A DNA stretch of 64,000 nt from Acinetobacter sp. NCu2D-2. Lineage in GTDB: Bacteria > Pseudomonadota > Gammaproteobacteria > Pseudomonadales > Moraxellaceae. Shown here piece after piece: positions 1-7,903 of this stretch (position 1 is its first letter; the number at the start of each line of letters is the position of its first letter). Made by a program: the position numbers and the translations under genes. The notes below the pieces were generated by a model. The model was not told where the DNA came from, did not search any database, and saw only the letters and a list, made by a program, of their open reading frames with translations. The stretch spans positions 124,001 through 188,000 of the forward strand of contig NZ_CP015595.1 in the NCBI RefSeq assembly GCF_001647675.1. The letters are read 5' to 3'.

Positions 1-1
1 T

Positions 2-667
2 AGCAATTATGGTGAAGCATTTTCCATGAATAATGGCATGGGCCGCACAGGGGAGACGTTTGCGCCTGAAACGGCAAAAAGCTATGAAATCGGCGCGAAA
101 TACCAATGGCAAGATCACAGCATGCTCAGCATCGCTATGTTCGATATGACCAAAAAAAATGTCCTAATGACGGATGCCAATGACCCAAATTTTGAAGCTG
201 CGGTCGGTGAAGTGAAAAGCAAAGGACTTGAAATTGATCTGCATCATCAAATCAATGATCGTGTCAATGTCACTGCTGGTTATGCCTATACAGATGCGAA
301 AGTCAGCAAGGATGATATTTTACCTATAGGCTCACCCCTCACCAATGTACCTAAACATACAGCTCATCTCGCGACAAACTATGATTTTTGGAAAAGTGGC
401 CAACAAGCGACAGGGGTTCATTTAAGCCTGAACTACGTGGATGAACGTAGTGGGGATAATCCAACCAATGTCGCAAATGGTTTTAATTTACCTGCATATA
501 CCTTAGTGAACATAGGGGGCTATTATCAGGCCAAGCCAAATCTGCGCTATCAACTCAATATTCATAATCTATTTGATGAAAAATATTATCTATCCAGCTA
601 TAGCAATGTATGGGTACAACCAGGAGAGCCAGTTAAAGCATCGTTATCGCTACAGTGGAAATACTGA
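2..667 (+). CDS. TonB-dependent siderophore receptor, C-terminal part (5' end outside window)
   Basis: This is the last ~222 residues of an outer-membrane ferric-siderophore receptor. The frame is open from base 2 upstream of any start, so the gene begins before the window. The beta-barrel pattern is clear: alternating hydrophobic strands, the 'PETAKSYEIGAKY' strand typical of FhuA/FpvA-like receptors, 'NIHNLFDEKYY' near the end, and a terminal aromatic residue (WKY) that serves as the BAM signal. Its TGA overlaps the ATG of the next gene (binding lipoprotein), so receptor, lipoprotein, permease and ATPase form one translationally coupled iron-uptake operon. The siderophore itself cannot be told from this fragment. 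Confidence 0.9.
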   Translation, partial: SNYGEAFSMNNGMGRTGETFAPETAKSYEIGAKYQWQDHSMLSIAMFDMTKKNVLMTDANDPNFEAAVGEVKSKGLEIDLHHQINDRVNVTAGYAYTDAKVSKDDILPIGSPLTNVPKHTAHLATNYDFWKSGQQATGVHLSLNYVDERSGDNPTNVANGFNLPAYTLVNIGGYYQAKPNLRYQLNIHNLFDEKYYLSSYSNVWVQPGEPVKASLSLQWKY

Positions 668-1677
668 TGAAGGCTTTGCTGATTTCTCTTTTAACCTATT
701 GTGTGGTCGGCTGTAGTGCAACCACGCCTCCGGTTGCTTCTGAAAAAAAAGGCACACGTTGTGTCATAGATAGTTCCAATACCCAAGTATGCCTAATACG
801 ACCTGCCAAAAGAATTGTATCCCTGTTTGAATCTGGGCTAGATGGGTTATATATGTTAGGGCAGGGAAATAAGGTGATAGGTATTCCGGCTGAAGTCTAT
901 TTGCAACCTTTACTCTTCAATGCATATTCAAAATTAGATCCACGGATTGCACAGCAGCAACTGGCGACCCCATCACAAGGCTCTAATGCGACAAATATTG
1001 AAAGTTTGGTTCTGCTTAAACCAGATCTCGTAATTTTGGGAAGTGGTCAGACCCAGACGATCCAGTTGCTTAGACAATTTGGAATTGCAGTTTATGTGAT
1101 GCAATCTGGAACGTACCAACAAGTTAAAGAAGAGTTGTATGAAATTGCACGACTGACCGGTGCTGAGCAACGTGCCAAAGAAATTTTAGATTACTCCGAT
1201 ACGATTTTGGCTGAAGTCGCACTTAAAACTTCACAACAAAAACATAAACAATCGGTGTATTACGCGTGGTCAGGGGGAAGAATTTATTCAACTTCAGGCC
1301 GCCAGTCGATTACCAATGATTTTATTGAATTGGCAGGGGCATATAACGTCGTCAAAACTGATACCAATCAGCCGAATGTCAATCCAGAAACGCTGGTTGA
1401 GTGGAATCCTGACAATATCGTGCTATGGAATACTGACCCAGCATTAATTTATCAGCGTAAAGAATTGCAAGGCTTAAAAGCAGTACTACAGCAAAAAGTA
1501 TTTAATCTGAGCCCTGCATTTATCTATAACCCACACACCATCAAAATTATAGTGACGGCAATCTATCTCCATCATCATATGTACCCTGAGTCTTCAGATT
1601 TACCTGTAAAAAGCTTACAACTTCAGATTTTACAGAAGCTCTATGGCAAAAATATCGCCAAGGAACTGATGTCATGA
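667..1677 (+). CDS. Iron-siderophore (or B12-type) ABC transporter substrate-binding lipoprotein
   Basis: Periplasmic binding protein of the FhuD/BtuF class (Peripla_BP_2, PF01497), 336 residues. The ATG at 667 overlaps the receptor stop (ATGA); a GTG at 655 lies inside the receptor and is less likely. The N-terminus is a lipoprotein signal with lipobox VVGC (Cys17), so the protein is probably anchored to the inner-membrane outer face. The 'PAKRIVSLFESGLDGLYMLG' opening and the 'LLKPDLVILG' hinge helix region are characteristic of this family. It delivers a ferric chelate, or less likely cobalamin, to the permease encoded 4 bp downstream. The ligand is inferred from the upstream siderophore-type receptor. 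Confidence 0.88.
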   Translation: MKALLISLLTYCVVGCSATTPPVASEKKGTRCVIDSSNTQVCLIRPAKRIVSLFESGLDGLYMLGQGNKVIGIPAEVYLQPLLFNAYSKLDPRIAQQQLATPSQGSNATNIESLVLLKPDLVILGSGQTQTIQLLRQFGIAVYVMQSGTYQQVKEELYEIARLTGAEQRAKEILDYSDTILAEVALKTSQQKHKQSVYYAWSGGRIYSTSGRQSITNDFIELAGAYNVVKTDTNQPNVNPETLVEWNPDNIVLWNTDPALIYQRKELQGLKAVLQQKVFNLSPAFIYNPHTIKIIVTAIYLHHHMYPESSDLPVKSLQLQILQKLYGKNIAKELMS

Positions 1678-2690
1678 GCCATACACAACTGAAATATTAT
1701 TGGTTTTACCCACTACCCATCATTTTAATTTTTTTATCACTGTTACTTGGACCAAGCCAAACCTTAAATGCAACTGATTATGCACGTTGGTTTATGCAGT
1801 GGACTATAGGTACCCCGTATTTTGATGAAGAACAGTTCGGCTTAATGCGTAATATCGTTTTAAATATTCGTTTACCGCGGATTTTATTGACCTTTATGGT
1901 CGGTGCTGCTTTAGCTACGGCAGGTAACGGATTACAGGCATTATTTCGCAATCCTCTGGTCGATTCTTATGTACTGGGTATTTCATCAGGTGCTGCCTTT
2001 GGTGCAGCACTAGCACTTTCACTTAGTTGGCTTTCACCGAATTTATCAGCCTTTGTTTTCGGGGTATGTGCGGTTGGATTGACTTATTTATTTGCCCATC
2101 AAAAACATGAAAGTCAGACCTCTTTAGTCATGGTGATCCTCTCAGGAATGATCGTTTCAGGTTTATTTTTGGCAGGACTCACGATTATTCAATATTTAAG
2201 TGATCCTTTTAAATTGCAAGCGATTGTGCAGTGGACCATAGGCAATTTGCATCAAGCATCTTGGGAAAAAGTGCAATACGCCGTATTTCCAATTACCGTA
2301 GGCTTGATCGGACTATTTGCCATGCGTTGGCGTTTAAATCTGATGGCACTCGGCTCAGAAGAAGCTCAAGCAGTCGGGGTGAATCCGAAGTGGGAACAAT
2401 TGCTATTGATCGTACTGGTGACCTTATGTACATCAACCTCTGTGGCTGCCGCAGGCATCATCAGTTTATATGGCTTATTTATGCCACATATCGTGCGGAT
2501 GTTGGTGGGGCCTGATCATCGCTACAGTATTCCTGCCAACATGATTTTAGGCGGCAGTTTTTTATTGTTAATCGATAATTTTTCTCGCGTCCTACTGACT
2601 TTTGAAATACCGATCGGTATTTTCACCATGTTACTCGGTGCACCCTTCTTTTTACTCTTGATGAAAACTCAAAGGACACATTGGGCATGA
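1674..2690 (+). CDS. FecCD-family iron-chelate ABC permease
   Basis: Inner-membrane permease of 338 residues, the usual size for the FecCD/BtuC family (PF01032), with about ten hydrophobic segments. Diagnostic stretches are 'RLPRILLTFMVGAALATAGNGLQALFRNPLVDSYVLGISSGAAFGAAL' in the first third (the family signature RLPR, then NPLxxPxxLGxSSGA) and the coupling helix 'ALGSEEAQAVGVN' for contact with the ATPase. It overlaps the lipoprotein stop by 4 bp and the ATPase start by 4 bp, so the three transporter genes are co-translated. It forms a homodimer channel for the chelate delivered by the binding protein. Confidence 0.93.
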   Translation: MSHTQLKYYWFYPLPIILIFLSLLLGPSQTLNATDYARWFMQWTIGTPYFDEEQFGLMRNIVLNIRLPRILLTFMVGAALATAGNGLQALFRNPLVDSYVLGISSGAAFGAALALSLSWLSPNLSAFVFGVCAVGLTYLFAHQKHESQTSLVMVILSGMIVSGLFLAGLTIIQYLSDPFKLQAIVQWTIGNLHQASWEKVQYAVFPITVGLIGLFAMRWRLNLMALGSEEAQAVGVNPKWEQLLLIVLVTLCTSTSVAAAGIISLYGLFMPHIVRMLVGPDHRYSIPANMILGGSFLLLIDNFSRVLLTFEIPIGIFTMLLGAPFFLLLMKTQRTHWA

Positions 2691-3451
2691 TTCGTATTGA
2701 ACAGTTGAATTATGCCTATGGGCATAAACAAGTTTTAAAAAATATTCAGCTTGAGTTTCCACCCCATCAATTTTCAGTCATTTTAGGGCGAAATGGCAGT
2801 GGCAAATCTACTCTGTTTAAACTCATGGCGGGACTAGAACCGGTAAAAGATGGACGTGTACTCTACGCAGGTCGGGAACTATCAGGGGTTAAAGGTAAAG
2901 ATCGAGCCGCTTTACTTGGCTTTCTACCGCAGTTTCATAAAACAGTTTTCCCTTTTTTAGTCAAAGATGTCGTCATTACAGGTCGTGCAGCCTTTAGCCG
3001 TTTTCGTCCATCTAAAGAAGATTGGGCAATGGTAGATCAAGCTCTGATCGACCTTGATATCGAACATTTAAAAGAGCGCCCTTATACCGAACTCTCTGGT
3101 GGCGAACGTCAGTTGGTCATGATCGCTCGTATTTTAGTACAAGCACCTAAAGTTATTTTGTTAGATGAGCCGACCAATCATTTGGATGTGTATTACCAGT
3201 CGTATTTGATGAAGAAATTACGTCATTTATCACGGCAAAATTTCACCGTGATCGCCATTATGCATGATCCCAATTTAGCTTTTTTATTTGCCGATCATCT
3301 GTTCTTCATGCGTGAACATGAAGTGATTAAGCCTGATTCCAAAGCACGTATTACCGACCCCATATTTCTCAAAAGCGTCTACGATGTCGAGTTTCATGAG
3401 GCCATGATTAAAGATAAAACCATCGTAATCCCTGATCATTCTTGGTTGTAA
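2687..3451 (+). CDS. Iron-chelate ABC transporter ATPase (FecE/BtuD type)
   Basis: ATPase energising the FecCD permease, 254 residues. The start is taken as the ATG at 2687, which overlaps the permease stop (ATGA), instead of the in-frame TTG 6 bp upstream. Visible motifs: Walker A 'GRNGSGKST' (about residue 34), Q-loop 'GFLPQ', ABC signature 'LSGGERQ', Walker B 'VILLDEPTNHLD' and switch histidine 'IMHD'. All catalytic residues are present, so the transporter should be functional. The next gene starts 2 bp after its stop, suggesting the GNAT gene is the last member of the operon. Confidence 0.94.
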   Translation: MIRIEQLNYAYGHKQVLKNIQLEFPPHQFSVILGRNGSGKSTLFKLMAGLEPVKDGRVLYAGRELSGVKGKDRAALLGFLPQFHKTVFPFLVKDVVITGRAAFSRFRPSKEDWAMVDQALIDLDIEHLKERPYTELSGGERQLVMIARILVQAPKVILLDEPTNHLDVYYQSYLMKKLRHLSRQNFTVIAIMHDPNLAFLFADHLFFMREHEVIKPDSKARITDPIFLKSVYDVEFHEAMIKDKTIVIPDHSWL

Positions 3452-3453
3452 AA

Positions 3454-3942
3454 ATGAAATTAAAATATGAAATATTAAGACCTTCAGATTTTGAGTCCGC
3501 AATTCAATTTTCACTGCAATCACGTCAGTTATTATTTCCTGAGCTCTATCACACCACTACTCCAAAAGATATCGAGTATTTTGAACAATATTATATCGAC
3601 AGTCCTTTAGGCTGTTTTATTGTCGTGAAAGATCAAGGTCATATTATTGGCACGATTGCTTATCGGGCTTATGATGAACGCTTTAACTTGGACATACCAA
3701 GTGGGGCAGTTGAAGTCGTAAAACTCTTTGTACTGCCTGAGTACCGCCGTAAAGGAATTGCCAGCCATTTATGCGAATGCTTATTTGAACAGGCCCAACA
3801 AAAAAGTATTAAGACGCTTTACTTACATACGCATCCATTTTTACCTGCAGCAGAGCATTTTTGGACATTGCAAGGGTTTAAACTCATTCGACGAGAACAA
3901 TTAAAAACCTATGACACCATTCATATGCAACGTAACCTTTAG
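3454..3942 (+). CDS. GNAT-family N-acetyltransferase
   Basis: A 162-residue GCN5-related acyltransferase. The acetyl-CoA binding motif A is visible as 'VEVVKLFVLPEYRRKGIASHLCECLFEQA' (about residues 88-116; the Q/RxxGxG/A loop reads YRRKGIA), followed by the 'LYLHTHPFLPAAEHFWTLQGFKLI' beta-strand/helix typical of the fold. The start is the ATG at 3454, directly after the ATPase stop; an upstream TTG would overlap it. Position suggests co-transcription with the iron importer, but the acyl acceptor is unknown and a siderophore-related role is only guilt by association. Confidence 0.8.
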   Translation: MKLKYEILRPSDFESAIQFSLQSRQLLFPELYHTTTPKDIEYFEQYYIDSPLGCFIVVKDQGHIIGTIAYRAYDERFNLDIPSGAVEVVKLFVLPEYRRKGIASHLCECLFEQAQQKSIKTLYLHTHPFLPAAEHFWTLQGFKLIRREQLKTYDTIHMQRNL

Positions 3943-3961
3943 ATTTATTTTTTGATTCGCA

Positions 3962-5027
3962 GATTCAAATCCCAAGTGCAACACATTTGTAGTTAGTTGA
4001 AAAAGTTAGGTGTATTCATAGAATCATTAGACTTTTTCAACTCGCAATTGGAAAGCACACAATGAAGAAATACACCCAACTTTCTCAAGATGAAAGATAC
4101 GAAATTTATGCTACTTTGAAAAGTAAAAGTTCAATCGCTACCCTTGCTCGGGAGTTAGGACGTTCACGATCAACCATCTACCGTGAAATAAAAAGAAATA
4201 CTGGGCAACGTGGATATAGAGCTCAACAGGCAGCTAAATTTGCAAGTCAAAGACGGTACCGTCCTTCATCATCAATGACAGCATTTGCCTTCGCTTATAT
4301 TGATTATTTGATTGGTTTGGACTGGTCACCAGAACAAATTTCAGGTGCTTTAACACAACGCGGTTGGCTGGATGTACCTTCACATGAGTGGATTTACCAG
4401 TACATTTATCAAGATAAATCACAAGGAGGTAAACTCCATCTACACTTAAGGCATCAGAAGAAATATCGAAAACGCGGTTACAAAAACACGGATCGTAGGG
4501 GGCAAATCATTGATAAAACAAGTATTCACTGCAGAGACCAGGTCATTGATCAACGACAACGTTTAGGAGATTTCGAAGGTGACACGGTGATTGGTAAACA
4601 TCATAAAGGTGCTTTATTGACACTCGTTGATCGAAAGAGCCTGTATGTACATATTGTTCATTTAGGGCCAACGAGAGCATCCTCTCAAACGATTACTTGT
4701 GCATTAGATCGTTTACAAATGAGCCATGCTTATAGTGTGACATTTGATAATGGCAAAGAATTTTCCGAACACAAAAGAATTACTAATGCTGGGATAGAGA
4801 CGTATTTTGCTGATCCTTACAAGTCTATTCAGCGAGCTAGAAATGAAAATACGAATGGTTTAATCCGTCAATATCTGCCAAAATCATCATCGTTTGATGA
4901 TGTGTCAAACGAACAAATAGAGCAGATAGAATTTGCACTCAACCATCGTCCTAGAAAAACACTAGGTTGGTATACACCGAGTGAAGTTATGGCTGGTTTT
5001 TATACTGTTGCACTTGCCGTTTGAATC
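3962..5027 (+). mobile_element. IS30-family insertion sequence
   Basis: A 1,066-bp element whose ends are imperfect inverted repeats: the left end reads GATTCAAA then CAAGTGCAACA, and the reverse complement of the right end reads GATTCAAA then CAAGTGCAACA with three mismatches between. It carries one transposase gene. A CGC triplet lies next to both ends (3958-3960 and 5028-5030) and may be a short target duplication, but the exact IR boundary is uncertain by one base. It separates the iron-uptake operon from the Nit1C remnant without visibly cutting either. Confidence 0.85.
4062..5024 (+). CDS. IS30-family transposase
   Basis: Complete DDE transposase of 320 residues. The N-terminal helix-turn-helix is 'TLARELGRSRSTIYREIKRN', the IS30 hallmark. 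The catalytic core shows 'LGDFEGDTVIG' (first D), 'VTFDNGKEFSEH' (second D) and 'NENTNGLIRQYLPK' (E). The start at 4062 has a GGAAAG ribosome-binding site about 8 bp upstream. The frame is intact, so the element may still be mobile. Its stop lies within 3 bp of the inner edge of the right inverted repeat, as is common for IS30 elements. Confidence 0.95.
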   Translation: MKKYTQLSQDERYEIYATLKSKSSIATLARELGRSRSTIYREIKRNTGQRGYRAQQAAKFASQRRYRPSSSMTAFAFAYIDYLIGLDWSPEQISGALTQRGWLDVPSHEWIYQYIYQDKSQGGKLHLHLRHQKKYRKRGYKNTDRRGQIIDKTSIHCRDQVIDQRQRLGDFEGDTVIGKHHKGALLTLVDRKSLYVHIVHLGPTRASSQTITCALDRLQMSHAYSVTFDNGKEFSEHKRITNAGIETYFADPYKSIQRARNENTNGLIRQYLPKSSSFDDVSNEQIEQIEFALNHRPRKTLGWYTPSEVMAGFYTVALAV

Positions 5028-5105
5028 CGCCTATTAAAAAAAAATGCTTTTCTCTTAATTCTTTAATAATTTTGATCTTATATTTTATCTCGCTCATACA
5101 AGAAC

Positions 5106-6674
5106 CTAATATTTAATGCCAAACTTCTTCAATCGTGAAATTAACGTAGTTGGATTCATACCGAGCAAATGTGCAGCGCCGTCTTCACCAAAAATTTTAC
5201 CTTCGCAGCGTTTTACTGCATTTTTTAAATTCTGAATCTCGAGTTGTTTTAGATCTTCTACGGTCATGATATCTGGTTGCATTGGCGCTTGATGATTCAT
5301 ATGTGTTGGAGTTGAAGCAGTCGTCTGTCCATCTTGTTCAAGTAAATACTGAAAGGAAACTGTACCCTGACGTGCAGTGATCATGGCCCGTTCTAATACA
5401 TTTTGTAGTTCACGGATATTACCTGGCCAGTTATAACGTTGTAATTCTTGAATATGCTTCTGACTAAAAGGCAAATACGGAACTTTACGCTGTTCACTAA
5501 TGACTTTAGAAAAATGGCTAACAAGAAGTGGAATATCTTCTTTTCTTTCACGCAATGCCGGTGAAAAAATCGGGAATACATTCAGACGAAAATATAAATC
5601 CTCTCGAAAACGCTTTTGCTGTACTTCCGTTTTTAAATTGCGATTGGTGGCTGCAATGATCCGTACATTGACTCTACGAGTATATTCTTCTCCGACGCGT
5701 TCAAAAGTTCCTTCTTGCAATACACGCAATAACTTGCTTTGTAACTCTAGGGGAATCTCACCGATTTCATCTAAAAATAGGGTGCCTTGATCAGCTAATT
5801 CAAAACGCCCAGCACGATCTCGAATTGCACCTGTAAACGCCCCTTTGACATGCCCAAAGAATTCACTTTCAAATAATTCAGCCGGAATGGCTGCACAGTT
5901 CACTCTAATTAATGGCTGTTGTTTTCGATGGCTTGATTGGTGAATGGCCCGAGCAATCAACTCTTTACTGGTGCCTGATTCACCATAAATCATTACATTG
6001 GCATCAGTCATTGCTACGACTTTAATTTTCTCAATAATCTCACGAATTGAGCTGCTATTACCCACAATTTCATGGTATTGATTTTCCTGTAAGATCTCTT
6101 CTTGCAAATATTCATTCTGCTGTTCAAGTCGACTTTTCAGGCTTTGTAGTTCATTCAGTGCTTGTGTCAGTTTCGTTTCGGTATTTAATCGCTCTGAAAT
6201 GTCACGGAACACAACAACTGCCCCAATGATTTCTCCATCCCGAATGACAGGCGTACTGGTAAACTCCACAGGAAAATAACTACCATCAACTCGCCAAAAA
6301 ATTTCCTGAATCCCTTCATGAATGACACCATCTTTTACTGCTGCATAAATTGGACACTCGTGTACAGGATAATGCTGACCATTTTCATGAGTATGATGAT
6401 GGATGAGATGAATATTTTTACCCAATACATCTTCAGGCTTTAAACCGAGCATTTTGGCACCCACAGGATTAATGAAGGTACATAAGCCTTGTGGATTAAT
6501 ACTATAAATTCCATCCCCCACAGAACTCAGCAATAAATGTTTACCCGTATCAGAATCAATAAACAGCTCTTGTAAAGTCTGCCACTCTAAGAGTCCTGCA
6601 CGAATTGCCTTGTCTGCATTTTTATTCAGTTGACGCAATTCCAAATCTTTCACATCGACTAAAGACCAAATCAC
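5106..6674 (-). CDS. Sigma54-dependent PAS/AAA+/Fis regulator, 5'-truncated
   Basis: Enhancer-binding activator of the type that controls Nit1C nitrilase clusters. Domains (numbered from the GTG at 6674): PAS about 45-165, coiled coil 165-200, AAA+ 205-435 and a Fis-type HTH at 475-522 (GEDGAAHLLGMNPTTLISRLKKFG). The sigma54-contact loop GAFTGA is intact (about 277), as are Walker B 'TLFLDEIGEIP' and 'ATNRNL'. Walker A reads GESGTSKE instead of the usual GESGTGKE. The frame stays open upstream of 6674 as '..YVIWSLVDVKD', which looks like the end of a further PAS domain, and is then joined to the beheaded radical-SAM gene around 6675-6681. So the true N-terminus and promoter have been lost, and the protein may not be made or active. 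Confidence 0.85.
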   Translation of the reverse strand: MIWSLVDVKDLELRQLNKNADKAIRAGLLEWQTLQELFIDSDTGKHLLLSSVGDGIYSINPQGLCTFINPVGAKMLGLKPEDVLGKNIHLIHHHTHENGQHYPVHECPIYAAVKDGVIHEGIQEIFWRVDGSYFPVEFTSTPVIRDGEIIGAVVVFRDISERLNTETKLTQALNELQSLKSRLEQQNEYLQEEILQENQYHEIVGNSSSIREIIEKIKVVAMTDANVMIYGESGTSKELIARAIHQSSHRKQQPLIRVNCAAIPAELFESEFFGHVKGAFTGAIRDRAGRFELADQGTLFLDEIGEIPLELQSKLLRVLQEGTFERVGEEYTRRVNVRIIAATNRNLKTEVQQKRFREDLYFRLNVFPIFSPALRERKEDIPLLVSHFSKVISEQRKVPYLPFSQKHIQELQRYNWPGNIRELQNVLERAMITARQGTVSFQYLLEQDGQTTASTPTHMNHQAPMQPDIMTVEDLKQLEIQNLKNAVKRCEGKIFGEDGAAHLLGMNPTTLISRLKKFGIKY

Positions 6675-6678
6675 ATAA

Positions 6679-7292
6679 GTCGCTAAAGCTGCGGTTGAAC
6701 TGGACGGCGTTACTCAAATGATTTTAACCACGGGTACACCCAATACTCCAGATCGTGGTGCAGAGATTTTATATGACTCTGTTATGGCCATCCGTGAGGT
6801 TGTTGAATTACCGATTCAAGTTCAATGTGAACCACCTAGTGATTTTTCTTGGTTCCAAAAACTTAAAGATGCTGGTGCTGTTTCAATTGGTATGCATTTA
6901 GAAGCTGTAAGTGAGCGGGTACGCCATCAGATTATGCCTGGCAAAGCAGAAGTTTCTTTAAACACCTATTTTGAGGCATTTAAAGCAGCTGTAGAAGTAT
7001 TCGGAGAGGTCAAGTCAGCACTTACATTTTAGCTGGGCTTGGGGATACTGAAGATGAAATCATAGCAATGACAGCACAGCTAACAGCTTTGGGAGTTTAT
7101 CCATTTGTAGTGCCATTCGTACCCATTCAAGGTACTGCACTTGAACATCACCCAAAACCTGATCCAAGTTTCATGCAAGCACTCTATCCCAAAATTGGAG
7201 CTCAGCTTAAACAACATGGCCTAAAGTCTGAAGATACCCAAGCGGGCTGTGCCAAATGTGGTGCATGTTCTTCACTGAAAGCTTATGAATAG
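6679..7292 (+). pseudogene. MSMEG_0568-type radical SAM protein, 5'-truncated and frameshifted
   Basis: Remnant of the radical-SAM enzyme found in Nit1C clusters. The frame is open from 6679 (V-A-K-A-A-V-E-L-D-G-V-T-Q) but lacks the N-terminal third, including the CxxxCxxC cluster-binding loop. At about 7003-7009 one base is missing (GGAGAGG, where GGAGGAGG would restore 'VFGGGQVSTYILAGLGDTEDE'). The frame resumes and ends at 7292 with 'CAKCGACSSL'. Without the iron-sulfur motif it cannot be a radical-SAM enzyme. The next gene starts 12 bp downstream, so transcription may still run through. Confidence 0.85.
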
Positions 7293-7303
7293 GAGCATAA
7301 CCT

Positions 7304-7903
7304 ATGTACCTAGATGATGATCTTTCAAATAACAAATGGCTTAAACAGGTCAATTCTGACTTACAACAATATTTAAATGATGATTTTATTAGTGCAGATA
7401 TTGTCATTAAGTTGGTCAGTGAAGATTGGGAACGCCGTCAATACTATCGTTTACGTGAAGCCACATTTCGCGATGAGCAACAGCTCTTAAAAGAAGACCG
7501 TGATGAATATGACTTTAAAGCCCTCGGAATTGTTGCAATAGGACAAATGTTTGGTGAACCTGATCGTGTGATTGGCGCTGTACGGATTTTCCCTGAGGGC
7601 AAACAAATTTGGTGGGGTGGACGTCTCTGTGTAGATCCACTTTATCGCCACCATCGCGCTATAGGTAAAGCCTTAATTAATGCGGCTGTGTCGACTGCAA
7701 AAAAACTTGGCTGCCAGTGCTTCCTTGCCACAGTACAACAGCAGAATGAAAACTATTTCAAGCACTTACACTGGTATAGCCAACGTCAGATTGAACTTGC
7801 AAATATTCCACATGTGTTAATGCAAGCAGATCTTGCACATTATCCACTGCAAAACATTAGTCAGGCGTATATGCAACATGCATCGACTAAAGAGGAGGTC
7901 TAA
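7304..7903 (+). CDS. Nit1C-cluster GNAT protein (MSMEG_0567 N-terminal-like)
   Basis: A 199-residue GNAT-fold protein, matching in context the acetyltransferase-like member that always accompanies the radical-SAM, AIR-synthase and flavoprotein genes of the Nit1C cluster. It shows the acetyl-CoA motif region 'WGGRLCVDPLYRHHRAIGKALINAAVSTAKKLGC' (about residues 104-137). It starts 12 bp after the radical-SAM remnant with AGGAG just upstream, and its stop abuts the ATG of the next gene (TAAATG). Intact. In bacteria with a full cluster it is required with the nitrilase for cyanide assimilation, but its chemistry is not known. Confidence 0.82.
   Translation: MYLDDDLSNNKWLKQVNSDLQQYLNDDFISADIVIKLVSEDWERRQYYRLREATFRDEQQLLKEDRDEYDFKALGIVAIGQMFGEPDRVIGAVRIFPEGKQIWWGGRLCVDPLYRHHRAIGKALINAAVSTAKKLGCQCFLATVQQQNENYFKHLHWYSQRQIELANIPHVLMQADLAHYPLQNISQAYMQHASTKEEV

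Noticed and set aside
3958..5030. Target-site duplication of IS30 (CGC)
   Set aside because: Only three bases, and it depends on where the inverted repeat is taken to start; mentioned but not claimed.
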